NCBI GenBank assembly: GCA_019136335.1
Contig: JAGVUK010000251.1
Coordinates: 1-14,425, forward strand
Direction: 5' to 3'
Source: Methanomicrobiales archaeon
GTDB taxonomy: Archaea > Halobacteriota > Methanomicrobia > Methanomicrobiales > Methanoculleaceae
DNA length: 14,425 bases
The translations under genes were made by a program, and so were the position numbers. Shown here piece by piece: positions 1 through 7,086 of the stretch; the stretch's first letter is position 1, and each line of letters starts with the position of its first letter. Under the pieces are notes generated by a model. It saw only the letters and a program-made list of their open reading frames with translations, was not told the DNA's origin and did no database searches.

Positions 1-181
1 GGGGTTGCCGGGGAGCGCCGTCCGGGTATCTCCCCTTGCGAGGTTGCCAGAGAAGAGCGTACGAGTATCCCCCTGCGGGGAGGGGGCAAGCACCGGATGG
101 GGTCCGGTTATCTGGAGTCGTTGCATCAGCATCGCCCATAAACTGTCAACGTGCACGAAGCCCGTGGCCGCGTGACCGCTC
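1..181. other. Gene-free left edge with short GC-rich repeats
   Basis: No convincing coding frame is seen here, and in particular no start of a trkA-like gene following trkH. The stretch holds two related GC-rich segments about 38 bases apart (around 22-50 and 60-88). The second, ctgcggggagggggc at 73-87, closely resembles ctgccccgggagggggc at 4711-4727 in the intergenic repeat further right. A small hairpin (CCCC-ctgc-GGGG type) lies around 70-80 and could help end the trkH transcript, but no T-run follows in that direction. Confidence 0.35.
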
Positions 182-1693
182 TCACAGCCTCCGTGATGCC
201 CTGGCTACCAGGGCGATGACGGGCACGATCTCCAGCCTCCCGGCCCACATGACGGTGACAAAGAGCCACTTCGCCCCGGTACTCATGCCGGGGTTCACGA
301 ACCCGGTGCTGATCCCGACGTTCGAGATGGCCGAGACGACCTCGAAGATGACGTCGGCGGAGTCATACCCCCCCTGCGGCGCAAGGTGGAGCAGGAGGAG
401 GGTGGCGACCGCGACCACCAGGGTGAAGAGCACGGCGACGAGCATGCTCTTTGAGACCTCGTACTCCGGGAGGTGTTCGAGGATCGGCCGGCCCTCGTGC
501 CGGAGCGGGGTGATCGTCCGCCAACCGGCGTGGAGCCTCCGGAACCACCACCCGAGCATCTCGAGGCCGAGGATGATCCTGCCGAGTTTGATGCCGCCGG
601 CCGTGCTCCCTGCCGACCCGCCGATCAGCATCAGCGCGGTAAGGACCATCACGGTTGCGCCGTACCAGTCCCGGGGATTCGCGTTCTGGAACCCGGTGCA
701 GGTTATGCCGCTCACCGTCATGAAGAGCCCCTCCCGGAGGGCCTCGACGGGGGCGAGGGAGGAGATGGTCACGAGGTCGAAGGTGACGGCGGTGCACCCG
801 GCAAGGATGAGCGCAAAGAGGAGGATCGCCTGCGGGTCCCTGAGGAGCCCGAACGTTCTCTTGTAGTAGAGAAGGAAATAGAGTTTGAACGGCAGAGCGC
901 CGGCGATCATGACCGGGACGACGAGCATCTCAAGGAGCGGGCTCTCGTAGTAGAGGATACCGGCCGAATGCACCGCAAACCCGCCGGTCGATATCGCCGT
1001 CATGACGATGTTCACGGCGTCCCAGAGGGGTATGCCCGAGAGGAGGACGAGCCCGATACCGAGGGCCGTGAGCACCAGGTAGATCCGCCACATCTCTCCC
1101 GCCGTGGCCACGACACCCGGCATGAACGTCTCCGACCGCCCCTCCGAGCGGTAGAGCTGGAACCGGGTCAGGCCGGACCTGCCCGCGAGGGCGATGGTGA
1201 ACGCGACGATACCGAGCCCGCCCATCCACTGGGTCAGCGACCGCCAGAACAGGATCATGCGTGGGGTGTCATCGACCGACGGGAGAAGGGAGAACCCCGT
1301 GCCCGTCCAGCCCGACATCGCCTCAAAGACGCTGTCCGTATAGGGGATCCCAAGGCCGAGCGTGTACGGGAGCGCGCCTATCAGGGCGGCGGCAAGCCAG
1401 ATCAGGGCGACCGCAGAGAGTGCAACGGAGAGGTGCGCTTCCCCCTCCGCCTTCGGGACGCCGGCAAGCCAGACCCCGAGGATGCCGAACCCCGCCGGCG
1501 CCGAGGCCATCGGGAGGAGGAGATCGAGTTCGCCGTACCAGAAACCGACCAGGAACGGGGTACAGGATACCAGTGCGATGAAGAGGAATATGAGCCCGAG
1601 GTCGGGGGCAATGATCGCAAACTGACTGTTTGCTGCCGGCAGTATCTTTTTGCCGGAGAGTGCCTGGAGGAGACGGTTTCTGCGACGGTCCAT
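182..1693 (-). CDS. trkH: Potassium uptake channel subunit, TrkH/KtrB family
   Basis: Membrane subunit of a Trk/Ktr-type K+ uptake system, 503 residues, normal length for the family. The four filter-like loops of the superfamily are all visible: TGTGFS (130-135), STGGFA (235-240), TCTGFQ (331-336) and NVGISTGF (458-465), each preceded by a short pore helix and flanked by hydrophobic segments. GGSAGSTAGG (358-367) and the C-terminal GRLEIVPV (485-492) are also typical. The ATG at 1693 is used because the preceding segment has a TATA-like box about 60 bases upstream and GGGTG just before the start. The cytoplasmic NAD/ATP-binding partner (TrkA/KtrA) is not in the window, so it must be encoded elsewhere or beyond the left edge. 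Family assignment is firm; symbol choice between trkH and ktrB is less so. Confidence 0.93.
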   Translation of the reverse strand: MDRRRNRLLQALSGKKILPAANSQFAIIAPDLGLIFLFIALVSCTPFLVGFWYGELDLLLPMASAPAGFGILGVWLAGVPKAEGEAHLSVALSAVALIWLAAALIGALPYTLGLGIPYTDSVFEAMSGWTGTGFSLLPSVDDTPRMILFWRSLTQWMGGLGIVAFTIALAGRSGLTRFQLYRSEGRSETFMPGVVATAGEMWRIYLVLTALGIGLVLLSGIPLWDAVNIVMTAISTGGFAVHSAGILYYESPLLEMLVVPVMIAGALPFKLYFLLYYKRTFGLLRDPQAILLFALILAGCTAVTFDLVTISSLAPVEALREGLFMTVSGITCTGFQNANPRDWYGATVMVLTALMLIGGSAGSTAGGIKLGRIILGLEMLGWWFRRLHAGWRTITPLRHEGRPILEHLPEYEVSKSMLVAVLFTLVVAVATLLLLHLAPQGGYDSADVIFEVVSAISNVGISTGFVNPGMSTGAKWLFVTVMWAGRLEIVPVIALVARASRRL

Positions 1694-1753
1694 TATCGCA
1701 CCCGGTGCGGATCGACAGGAGCACCAGCCGCATCATGGACGTATCCCGCCCGG

Positions 1754-1767
1754 TATATGTAATTTTT
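1754..1767 (-). promoter_or_regulatory. Probable archaeal promoter (TATA box) of trkH
   Basis: Read on the minus strand the bases give AAAAATTACATATA, the only AT-rich run upstream of trkH and a fair match to an archaeal TATA box with a purine-rich element in front. It would place transcription start near 1730, leaving a leader of roughly 35 bases before the ATG at 1693. Inferred from position and sequence only. Confidence 0.5.
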
Positions 1768-1827
1768 GACGACCTCCACGGCTCCGCACAAAGCGGCGGC
1801 AAACCGGCGGAGAACACTACCCGGGGT

Positions 1828-1931
1828 GCCGGCGAACCGGCAGCCTCCGCCGGAGTTGCGGGCGGTTATTCCGCCCGGGCCGCCCGCACCTGGTGATCCG
1901 GGCGATTGCCCCGGGGGCACGATTCCGGTGC
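1828..1931. other. Cluster of stem-loops between trkH and the PAS protein gene
   Basis: This non-coding stretch contains successive inverted repeats: GCCGG-cgaa-CCGGC (1828-1841), CTCC-gcc-GGAG (1845-1855), GGGCGG-ttatt-CCGCCC (1860-1876), and GGCAC...GTGCC ending near 1931. It lies between the two diverging promoters. High GC makes chance hairpins common, but perfect stems this closely packed are notable. It may be regulatory or a small RNA; no function is assigned. Confidence 0.35.
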
Positions 1932-1953
1932 CGATTATTTTTATGGATCGGGG

Positions 1954-1961
1954 CTATATTG
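1954..1961 (+). promoter_or_regulatory. Candidate TATA box for the PAS protein gene
   Basis: CTATATTG, with another AT-rich run (TTATTTTTATGG, 1936-1945) just upstream, in an otherwise GC-rich gap. Transcription from near 1982 would give an unusually long leader of about 180 bases before the start at 2163. That leader holds four consecutive stem-loops (2046-2102), for example CTCCC-TTCC-GGGAG at 2057-2070 and GCGGG...CCCGC at 2070-2088. Confidence 0.35.
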
Positions 1962-2162
1962 TATTGGTTTTACCCGCTGGACAGATGATGGTTCAGTGTC
2001 GCACACCCCTGTCATGCCGCTCCCGGTCGACGGACCAACTACCATGGGAGTTCTCCCTCCCTTCCGGGAGCGGGCAGACTCGTCCCGCCCACCTGCCGGG
2101 TGAGCGCGGGAGAGAGCGGATCTGTGCGGATGCCGGAACGAGACCGGGAACCGGGAGGATGA

Positions 2163-4433
2163 ATGGATAAATTGCATAACGGATCTCCCGCCGACCTGCT
2201 GGAGGTGTTGCTGGACGCAGCCCCCGCCTTCGACCGCCGGTCGCGGGAGAGGCTGAAGACCGGCATAGAGGCGCTGCTCGCCGCGAACCGGGATCTTGCC
2301 GGCCGGGCGGCCCGGGTCGAGAAAGAGCGTGATGCGCTCCTTGCCGCAATCGGCAGGCAGGGTGTCGTCTACGATGCCGCCGGGGGCGTGGTCGCGACGG
2401 GTCCGGGCGGCGAGGACCGGATCGCGCGGGCGCTCTCGGGGTTGGGGAGTGCGCCCGGGGAAGGATCGCTGCGCTACCCCGGCGGGGGACCGGTTCCCCC
2501 CGCGGACCTTCCCGGGCAGAGGGCGCTCAGGGGGGAGGTGCTGGAGTCCTGCCGGTTCGTCGTTCATGACCGCCCGGGCGAGGACCTGCACGTCGCCGTC
2601 TCCGCCTCGCCCATCTTCACGGACGGCGCCGTCTCCGGGGCCATCGTCGTCTGGCAGGACGTCACCCGGGAGGAGCGGACCAGACGCCGCATGGAGGAGG
2701 CGAATACCCTGCTTGAGGGACTCTTCGAGAACCTTGGCGATATCGTCGGCATTCAACTGCCGGACCACACGATCCTGCGCTACAACCGCGCCGGCTACGA
2801 GATGCTCGGTATGACGCCGGAGGAGGTGCACGGGCGGAAGTGCTACGAACTCATCGGGCGGACCGGACCGTGCGCGGTCTGCGCGACGAGTATCGCGGTC
2901 GCGAGCGGGAAGCGGGAGGTTATCGAGAAGTGGGTGCCCGAACTCGGGCGGTACCTGGAGTGCCGGTCGAGCCCTATCCTCGGTCCGGAGGGCGAGGTGG
3001 AGCTCATCGTCGAGCAGCTCTACGATATCACCGACCGGAAGCGCGCCGAAGAGAACCTCCGTGAGAGCGAGGCGACCGCGCGTGCCCTCCTCGACGCCCC
3101 GGCTGACATGATCGCCCTCCTGGATACGACCGGCCGTATCATCGACGTCAACGAGGCTATGGCCCGGCAGTTCTCGCGGAGCCGGGAGGACCTCGTCGGC
3201 GTGAGCGTCTTCGGGGTATTTTCCGCGGCTGCGGCGGAGGTGTACGCAGCCCGCCTGCACGAGGTTGCCGGTCTGGGCAGGCCCGTGCGGGTCGAAGAGA
3301 CATGGAAGGGGCGGTGGTACGACACCGTTCTCTACCCGGTCCGGGACGCACACGGCGCCGTCACCCGGATCGCGGTCATCGACCGGGATATCACCGATAT
3401 GAAATGGGTGGAGGACGCCCTGCGCGAGCGGACGCACGACCTGAACGAGCGGGTGAAAGAACTCTCGATCCTGTACGCGATATCCCGCATCGCCGAGCAG
3501 CCAGGGAACCCGCTTGAGAGGATCTTTTTCGAGGTTGTCCGGATGCTTCCTTCCGGCTGGCAGTACCCGGGGGACACGGTCGCCAGGATCACCGTCGAGG
3601 GGCGTACGTTTGAGACGGAGGGGTTCCGGGAGACCTCCTTGCGGCAGGCGTCGCCGGTCGTCGTCAACGGGGAGACGGTCGGGACGGTGGAGGTCTGCTA
3701 CCTCCGCGAGAGGCCGGAGAGGGACGAAGGGCCGTTCCTCCGGGAGGAGCGGTCGCTGATCGATACTGTCGCAAGACGCCTTGGAAGGACGATCGAACGC
3801 TTCCAGGCGCAAGAGTCCCTCCGGATGAGCGAGACGAAGTTCCGCGAGATCGCCCAGCAGAGTTTCGATATGATCTACACCTGCTACAACGACGGGGGGA
3901 TCACCTACATCTCCCCGGCGGTGATGCGGATCCTCGGCTATACCCCCGCCGAACTCATCGGCGGGCGGTGCCGCGATTTCGTCGTCCCTTCGTCGCTCCC
4001 CGCATGGAAGGTGGGCCGAAGGAAGATAGCCGCGGGCGAGCCGGTCGAGGGGCTCGAGATCGAGTTCCGCCGAAAAGACGGGTCTACGGCCTTCCTCGAA
4101 CTGAACGAGTCCCCGATCATCCAGGAACGGACGGTGGTCGGGGTCCACGTGGTCGGCAGGGACATCACCGAGCGTAAACAGAACGAGCTCCTCCGGCAGC
4201 AGGCGTTCGGACAGATCGAACGCAACATCGAGCAGTTCGCGGTCCTCGGCGACCACATCCGCCAGCCGCTCCAGGTGATCCTCGGCATGGCCGACCTCCT
4301 CGAGGATGGGACGGCCGTGGCGACGATCCAGCGACAGGTCGAACGGATCAACGGCTACATCAGGGAGCTCGACCAGGGCTGGGTCGAGTCGAGGGAGGTC
4401 CGGGAGTTCCTCCGGAAGCACGAACTGGCGTAG
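2163..4433 (+). CDS. Multi-PAS/GAF sensor protein with a lone histidine-kinase dimerisation helix
   Basis: Cytoplasmic signalling protein of 756 residues with no membrane segment. In order: a short helical start; a degenerate PAS (about 60-175) ending in the DVT-type PAC signature; PAS 2 (about 180-295), carrying C227 and PCAVC (C237, C240); PAS 3 (about 303-415); a GAF-like region (about 430-545); PAS 4 (about 555-675, ending DITERK); then an H-box-like helix with H698 in DHIRQP and a second helix around TIQRQVE (721-727). It stops there: no N, G1 or G2 box follows, so it cannot bind ATP as a normal kinase. It may be a phospho-acceptor, a partner for another kinase, or a signal relay. The start is set by GGAGG at 2154-2158, four bases before the ATG. 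An overlapping ATG at 2159 is in another frame. Ligands are unknown. Confidence 0.88.
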   Translation: MDKLHNGSPADLLEVLLDAAPAFDRRSRERLKTGIEALLAANRDLAGRAARVEKERDALLAAIGRQGVVYDAAGGVVATGPGGEDRIARALSGLGSAPGEGSLRYPGGGPVPPADLPGQRALRGEVLESCRFVVHDRPGEDLHVAVSASPIFTDGAVSGAIVVWQDVTREERTRRRMEEANTLLEGLFENLGDIVGIQLPDHTILRYNRAGYEMLGMTPEEVHGRKCYELIGRTGPCAVCATSIAVASGKREVIEKWVPELGRYLECRSSPILGPEGEVELIVEQLYDITDRKRAEENLRESEATARALLDAPADMIALLDTTGRIIDVNEAMARQFSRSREDLVGVSVFGVFSAAAAEVYAARLHEVAGLGRPVRVEETWKGRWYDTVLYPVRDAHGAVTRIAVIDRDITDMKWVEDALRERTHDLNERVKELSILYAISRIAEQPGNPLERIFFEVVRMLPSGWQYPGDTVARITVEGRTFETEGFRETSLRQASPVVVNGETVGTVEVCYLRERPERDEGPFLREERSLIDTVARRLGRTIERFQAQESLRMSETKFREIAQQSFDMIYTCYNDGGITYISPAVMRILGYTPAELIGGRCRDFVVPSSLPAWKVGRRKIAAGEPVEGLEIEFRRKDGSTAFLELNESPIIQERTVVGVHVVGRDITERKQNELLRQQAFGQIERNIEQFAVLGDHIRQPLQVILGMADLLEDGTAVATIQRQVERINGYIRELDQGWVESREVREFLRKHELA

Positions 4434-4558
4434 TGCATCGATTCTCAATTACGGCACTCTCAACGGAGGAGATCGTCGGTCGTGTTTCGCACGGTCCAGG
4501 AGTTTGCATCCCCGGGGGCGGCGTTTCCCGGGTATCCCCATCCCCCGTTCCCCACTCC

Positions 4559-4735
4559 GGTCCCCTCCCCCGATGGCGATGTCCCCACAATCCACTCCCT
4601 GGAGGGATCCTGGAGAGCCAGATACGGGCCCGCTCTCCCCTCCTCCCGGGAAACCGGCTCCGCTGCCGCTCCCGGGCACGGCTTCCCACCGGGTATCGCA
4701 AACACTGCCCCTGCCCCGGGAGGGGGCGGGGGAGG
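4559..4735 (+). repeat. Intergenic imperfect direct repeat, copy 1
   Basis: First copy of a diverged non-coding repeat. Landmarks shared in the same order with copy 2 are a C-rich start followed by atggcgat (4573-4580), ctctcccc, gggaaaccggc (4648-4658), the exact 18-mer ccgctcccgggcacggct (4666-4683), and a G-rich end with ctgccccgggagggggc (4711-4727). The offset to copy 2 is 260-265 bases. Confidence 0.7.
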
Positions 4736-4819
4736 AGGCCGAAGGCCGGGCGGGGTGGGGGTGCCGGAGAGGAACTTTTGGGTGACATTTTGTCCGGGGA
4801 GGGGACGAGCCCCCTCCCC

Positions 4820-5000
4820 GGCCCCTCCCCCCATGGCGATAGCCACCACGGTCCAGTGCATGGGGAGATCCCGGGAAGATCCCGCCCCGGGTCGGCTCTC
4901 CCCCGCCCCTCCGGGAAACCGGCGCGAGGACCGCTCCCGGGCACGGCTCACCCCGGATATACGCCCGGGCACTGTCCCCGCCCTGGTAGGGGCTGGGGAA
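4820..5000 (+). repeat. Intergenic imperfect direct repeat, copy 2
   Basis: Second copy: atggcgat (4833-4840), ctctccccc, gggaaaccggc (4913-4923), the same exact 18-mer (4931-4948), then a G-rich end (4981-5000). Between these blocks the two copies differ a good deal, so the duplication is old or the units are members of a dispersed family rather than a recent tandem copy. Confidence 0.7.
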
Positions 5001-5304
5001 CGGAGAGGAGCGCTATGGGCGGGATGGGACGAAGGCCAGATACGGTCTGTTCGTTTGGAATCGATGCAGTAATGCACCGGGCCACCCCCATCGTCCGGCA
5101 GGGCGGCGCGTGCCCGGGTCCGGAATCCACCGGCCGGAGCGCCAGGGGGCTCCCGTTCTTCCCGGGCGCCGTTTCGGGTGTCCCTCACGCAGAGTCGATC
5201 GGTACGGCTCTTCTGGGGCGTGCGGGTGCTGTGGGCATACACCGGGGCGGTCAGGGCCCCGTCGTTAATCTCCGGGCCTGTAATCGCCGGAAATCAGGAT
5301 ACGT

Positions 5305-5352
5305 CCTGCCGGGTCGGCGGTTTCAAGCCGATTGATTTATCCGCCGGGCAGG
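5305..5352 (+). promoter_or_regulatory. Promoter of the corrinoid operon inside an inverted repeat
   Basis: Left arm: CCTGCC (5305-5310), gggt, CGGCGG (5315-5320). Right arm: CCGCCG (5341-5346) directly followed by GGCAGG (5347-5352). The arms pair perfectly as 6+6 bp with a four-base bulge. The 20-base loop between them contains ATTGATTTAT (5331-5340), the only TATA-like element in front of the operon. Transcription would start close to the ATG at 5366, giving an almost leaderless message. The arrangement suggests an operator that covers the TATA box; this is inference. Confidence 0.5.
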
Positions 5353-5365
5353 AAACCAGTACTCC

Positions 5366-6040
5366 ATGAGATCGGACTTCCCGGTTCTCCCGGACGGGGG
5401 TGCATCCCTCCCATCTCCTGCCGGCGATCTGAAAGAGGCGCTGCTTGCTGTCGACCCGGTGCGGGCGGGCCGGATCCTCGGGGACGCGTGCGCCGCGAGT
5501 TCTCCTGTCTCCTGCATCGAGGCGCTGGTCGTCCCTGTCCTTGAGGAGATCGGGAGAGACTGGGAGGAGGGGCAGGTTGCCCTCTCGCAGGTCTACATGA
5601 GTGGACGGATCTGTGAGGAGATCGTCAACACAATGCTCCCGCCGGGCAGCCCCGGGCGCATCTCTCAACCGAAGATGGCGATAGCGGTCCTCGAGGACCA
5701 CCATACCCTGGGAAAGCGGATCCTCCTTGCCGTGCTCCGGTCGGGCGGCTACGAGGTGACCGATTACGGTTCGGGAGTGACGGTCGACGGGCTCGTGGAG
5801 AGGGTGATCCGGGACGGGATCGAGATCCTGCTCATATCCACGCTCATGCTTCCTGCAGCCCTCAGGGCGAAGGAGGCGATCGCCCGCATCAAAGAGGCGC
5901 TGCCGGAGACCCGGGTGATCGTCGGGGGGGCGCCGTTCCGGTTCGACCCGCACCTCTGGAGGGAGGCCGGGGCCGATGCCGTGGGCCATTCGGCGTCGGA
6001 TACCCTTGCGACCGTCCGGGCGATGGCGGGGGGCTTATGA
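5366..6040 (+). CDS. Corrinoid (cobalamin-binding) protein of the MtaC/MtbC/MetH type
   Basis: A 224-residue soluble protein that should carry a corrinoid cofactor and shuttle a methyl group. The N-terminal four-helix cap is seen around 20-95, including EEIGRDWEEGQVALSQVY (60-77), typical of methionine-synthase-like cap domains. The Rossmann-type B12 domain follows (about 103-220) with the complete signature: DHHTLG (111-116, H113 as lower axial ligand), SxL at 158-160, and VGG (186-188). The ATG at 5366 follows a TATA-like element by under 30 bases and has only a weak ribosome site (ggcagg), consistent with a leaderless start. The first 20 residues look non-conserved, so a slightly later start is possible. 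It overlaps the methyltransferase gene by ATGA (6037-6040), implying coupled translation. The methyl donor is unknown, and no substrate-specific methyltransferase such as MtaB lies nearby. Confidence 0.9.
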   Translation: MRSDFPVLPDGGASLPSPAGDLKEALLAVDPVRAGRILGDACAASSPVSCIEALVVPVLEEIGRDWEEGQVALSQVYMSGRICEEIVNTMLPPGSPGRISQPKMAIAVLEDHHTLGKRILLAVLRSGGYEVTDYGSGVTVDGLVERVIRDGIEILLISTLMLPAALRAKEAIARIKEALPETRVIVGGAPFRFDPHLWREAGADAVGHSASDTLATVRAMAGGL

Positions 6041-7086
6041 CCGGAGGGATGACCCCGGCGGAGAGGGCGGCCGTGACGATGGGGTTCGAGGAGCCCGACC
6101 GCGTCCCGCTCTTCCTGCTCTTCACCATCTACGGGGCGAAAGAACTCGGGCTCTCCATCCGGGAGTATTTCTCGAAACCGGAGTACGTCGCCGCGGGCCA
6201 GATGCGTCTCTACAGAAAGTTCGGGGGTGACTGTCTCAACCCCTTCTGCTACGCGGCGTCCGAGGTCGAGGCGTGGGGAGGAGAGGTGATCTTCTCCGAC
6301 AACAGCCCGCCCAACGCCGGCCGGCCGCCTATCCGGGAGCCCGGGGAGATCGAGTCCATCGAGGTGCCGCTCGTCGAGGAGAGCCCGAGCCTTCTCTTCG
6401 GGCTCCGGACGATCGAACTGCTGAAGCGGGAGGTCGGCGATGACGTGCCCATCATGGGCTCGGTGATCTCCCCGTTCTCCCTCCCGATCCTCCAGATGGG
6501 GTTTGCCGCGTACATCGAACTCCTCTACAGCGAACCCGATCTCTTCCGGACGCTGATGAAGAAGAACGAGGAGTTCTGCGTCCGGTGGGCGAACGCCCAG
6601 CTCGAGGCCGGGGCAACCGCCATCGGCTACGCCGATCCTCTCGCCTCGCCGGACATGACGCCCCGGGACCTCTACCGCCGGACGGGGTTTGTCGTTGCAA
6701 AACGCACCATATCCCGGATCGGGGGCGCTGTTGCGACCAGCCTCGCCTCCGCGAGGGCTCTCCCCGTCATCGATGACGTGGCCGCGACCGGCAGCGTCGG
6801 CATCGGCGTCAGCACGTTCGACGATCTCGCCGCCGTAAAACGGCAGTGCGCGGGCAGGCTCACCATACTCGGGAACCTCAACGCTATCGAGATGTGCCGG
6901 TGGACGCCTGCACAGGCGGAAGCGGAGGTGAAGAAGGCGATCGCCGCCGCCGGGCCGGGCGGCGGGTTCGTCCTCTCGGACAACCACGGCGAGATCCCCT
7001 GGCAGGTGCCCGAGAGCGTCCTCCTGGCGATCTCGGCCGCCGTGCGGAAGTGGGGCAGATATCCACTTGACCGGGTATCGGTATGA
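6037..7086 (+). CDS. UroD/MtaA-family methyltransferase (methylcobamide-type), atypical active site
   Basis: A 349-residue TIM-barrel protein of the uroporphyrinogen decarboxylase/methylcobamide:CoM methyltransferase family. It has family-like features: TPAERAA near the start followed by PDRVP (20-24), GDCLNPF (64-70), an AGATAIGYADPLASPDMTP block (191-209), TILGNLNA (276-283) and SDNHGEIP (314-321). Because it follows a corrinoid protein gene with an ATGA overlap, methyl transfer to or from that protein is the likely role, not heme synthesis. Oddly, where MtaA/MtbA enzymes have the zinc-binding HxC motif, this protein reads ATSLAS (233-238), and where the third ligand (Cys) is expected it reads DNHG. 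It may therefore use another acceptor than coenzyme M, or act as a corrinoid-binding sensor component. The stop overlaps the next start (ATGA, 7083-7086). Confidence 0.85.
   Translation: MTGGMTPAERAAVTMGFEEPDRVPLFLLFTIYGAKELGLSIREYFSKPEYVAAGQMRLYRKFGGDCLNPFCYAASEVEAWGGEVIFSDNSPPNAGRPPIREPGEIESIEVPLVEESPSLLFGLRTIELLKREVGDDVPIMGSVISPFSLPILQMGFAAYIELLYSEPDLFRTLMKKNEEFCVRWANAQLEAGATAIGYADPLASPDMTPRDLYRRTGFVVAKRTISRIGGAVATSLASARALPVIDDVAATGSVGIGVSTFDDLAAVKRQCAGRLTILGNLNAIEMCRWTPAQAEAEVKKAIAAAGPGGGFVLSDNHGEIPWQVPESVLLAISAAVRKWGRYPLDRVSV

Larger units (their letters stand above)
4434..5304. other. Long gene-free region with diverged repeats
   Basis: About 870 bases of very GC-rich sequence without a believable gene. 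Long frames are open on both strands, but their products are made of Pro, Gly, Arg and Ala with no domain, and they run through the repeat units, so they are rejected. The content is two imperfect copies of a long unit (listed separately), GC-rich related fragments around 4510-4557, and an AT-rich short run near 4773-4797 (around acttttgggtgacattttgt) between the copies. Confidence 0.6.

Noticed and set aside
1906..2103. Small plus-strand frame (65 codons) in the PAS gene leader
   Set aside because: No ribosome site, no recognisable pattern, and it spans the candidate TATA box.
1941..4448. Minus-strand frame of about 835 codons opposite the PAS protein gene
   Set aside because: It mirrors the clear PAS/GAF coding frame on the plus strand, has no recognisable domain and is a GC-driven shadow.
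4433..5335. Long open frames on both strands over the intergenic repeat (about 260-300 codons)
   Set aside because: Products are low-complexity Pro/Gly/Arg/Ala sequence with no domain, no ribosome site, and they run across two repeat copies; GC-rich DNA lacks stops by chance.
6037..7086. Heme-pathway uroporphyrinogen decarboxylase (HemE)
   Set aside because: Operon with a corrinoid protein and the MtaA-like layout argue for a methyltransferase-type family member; no other heme gene is near.
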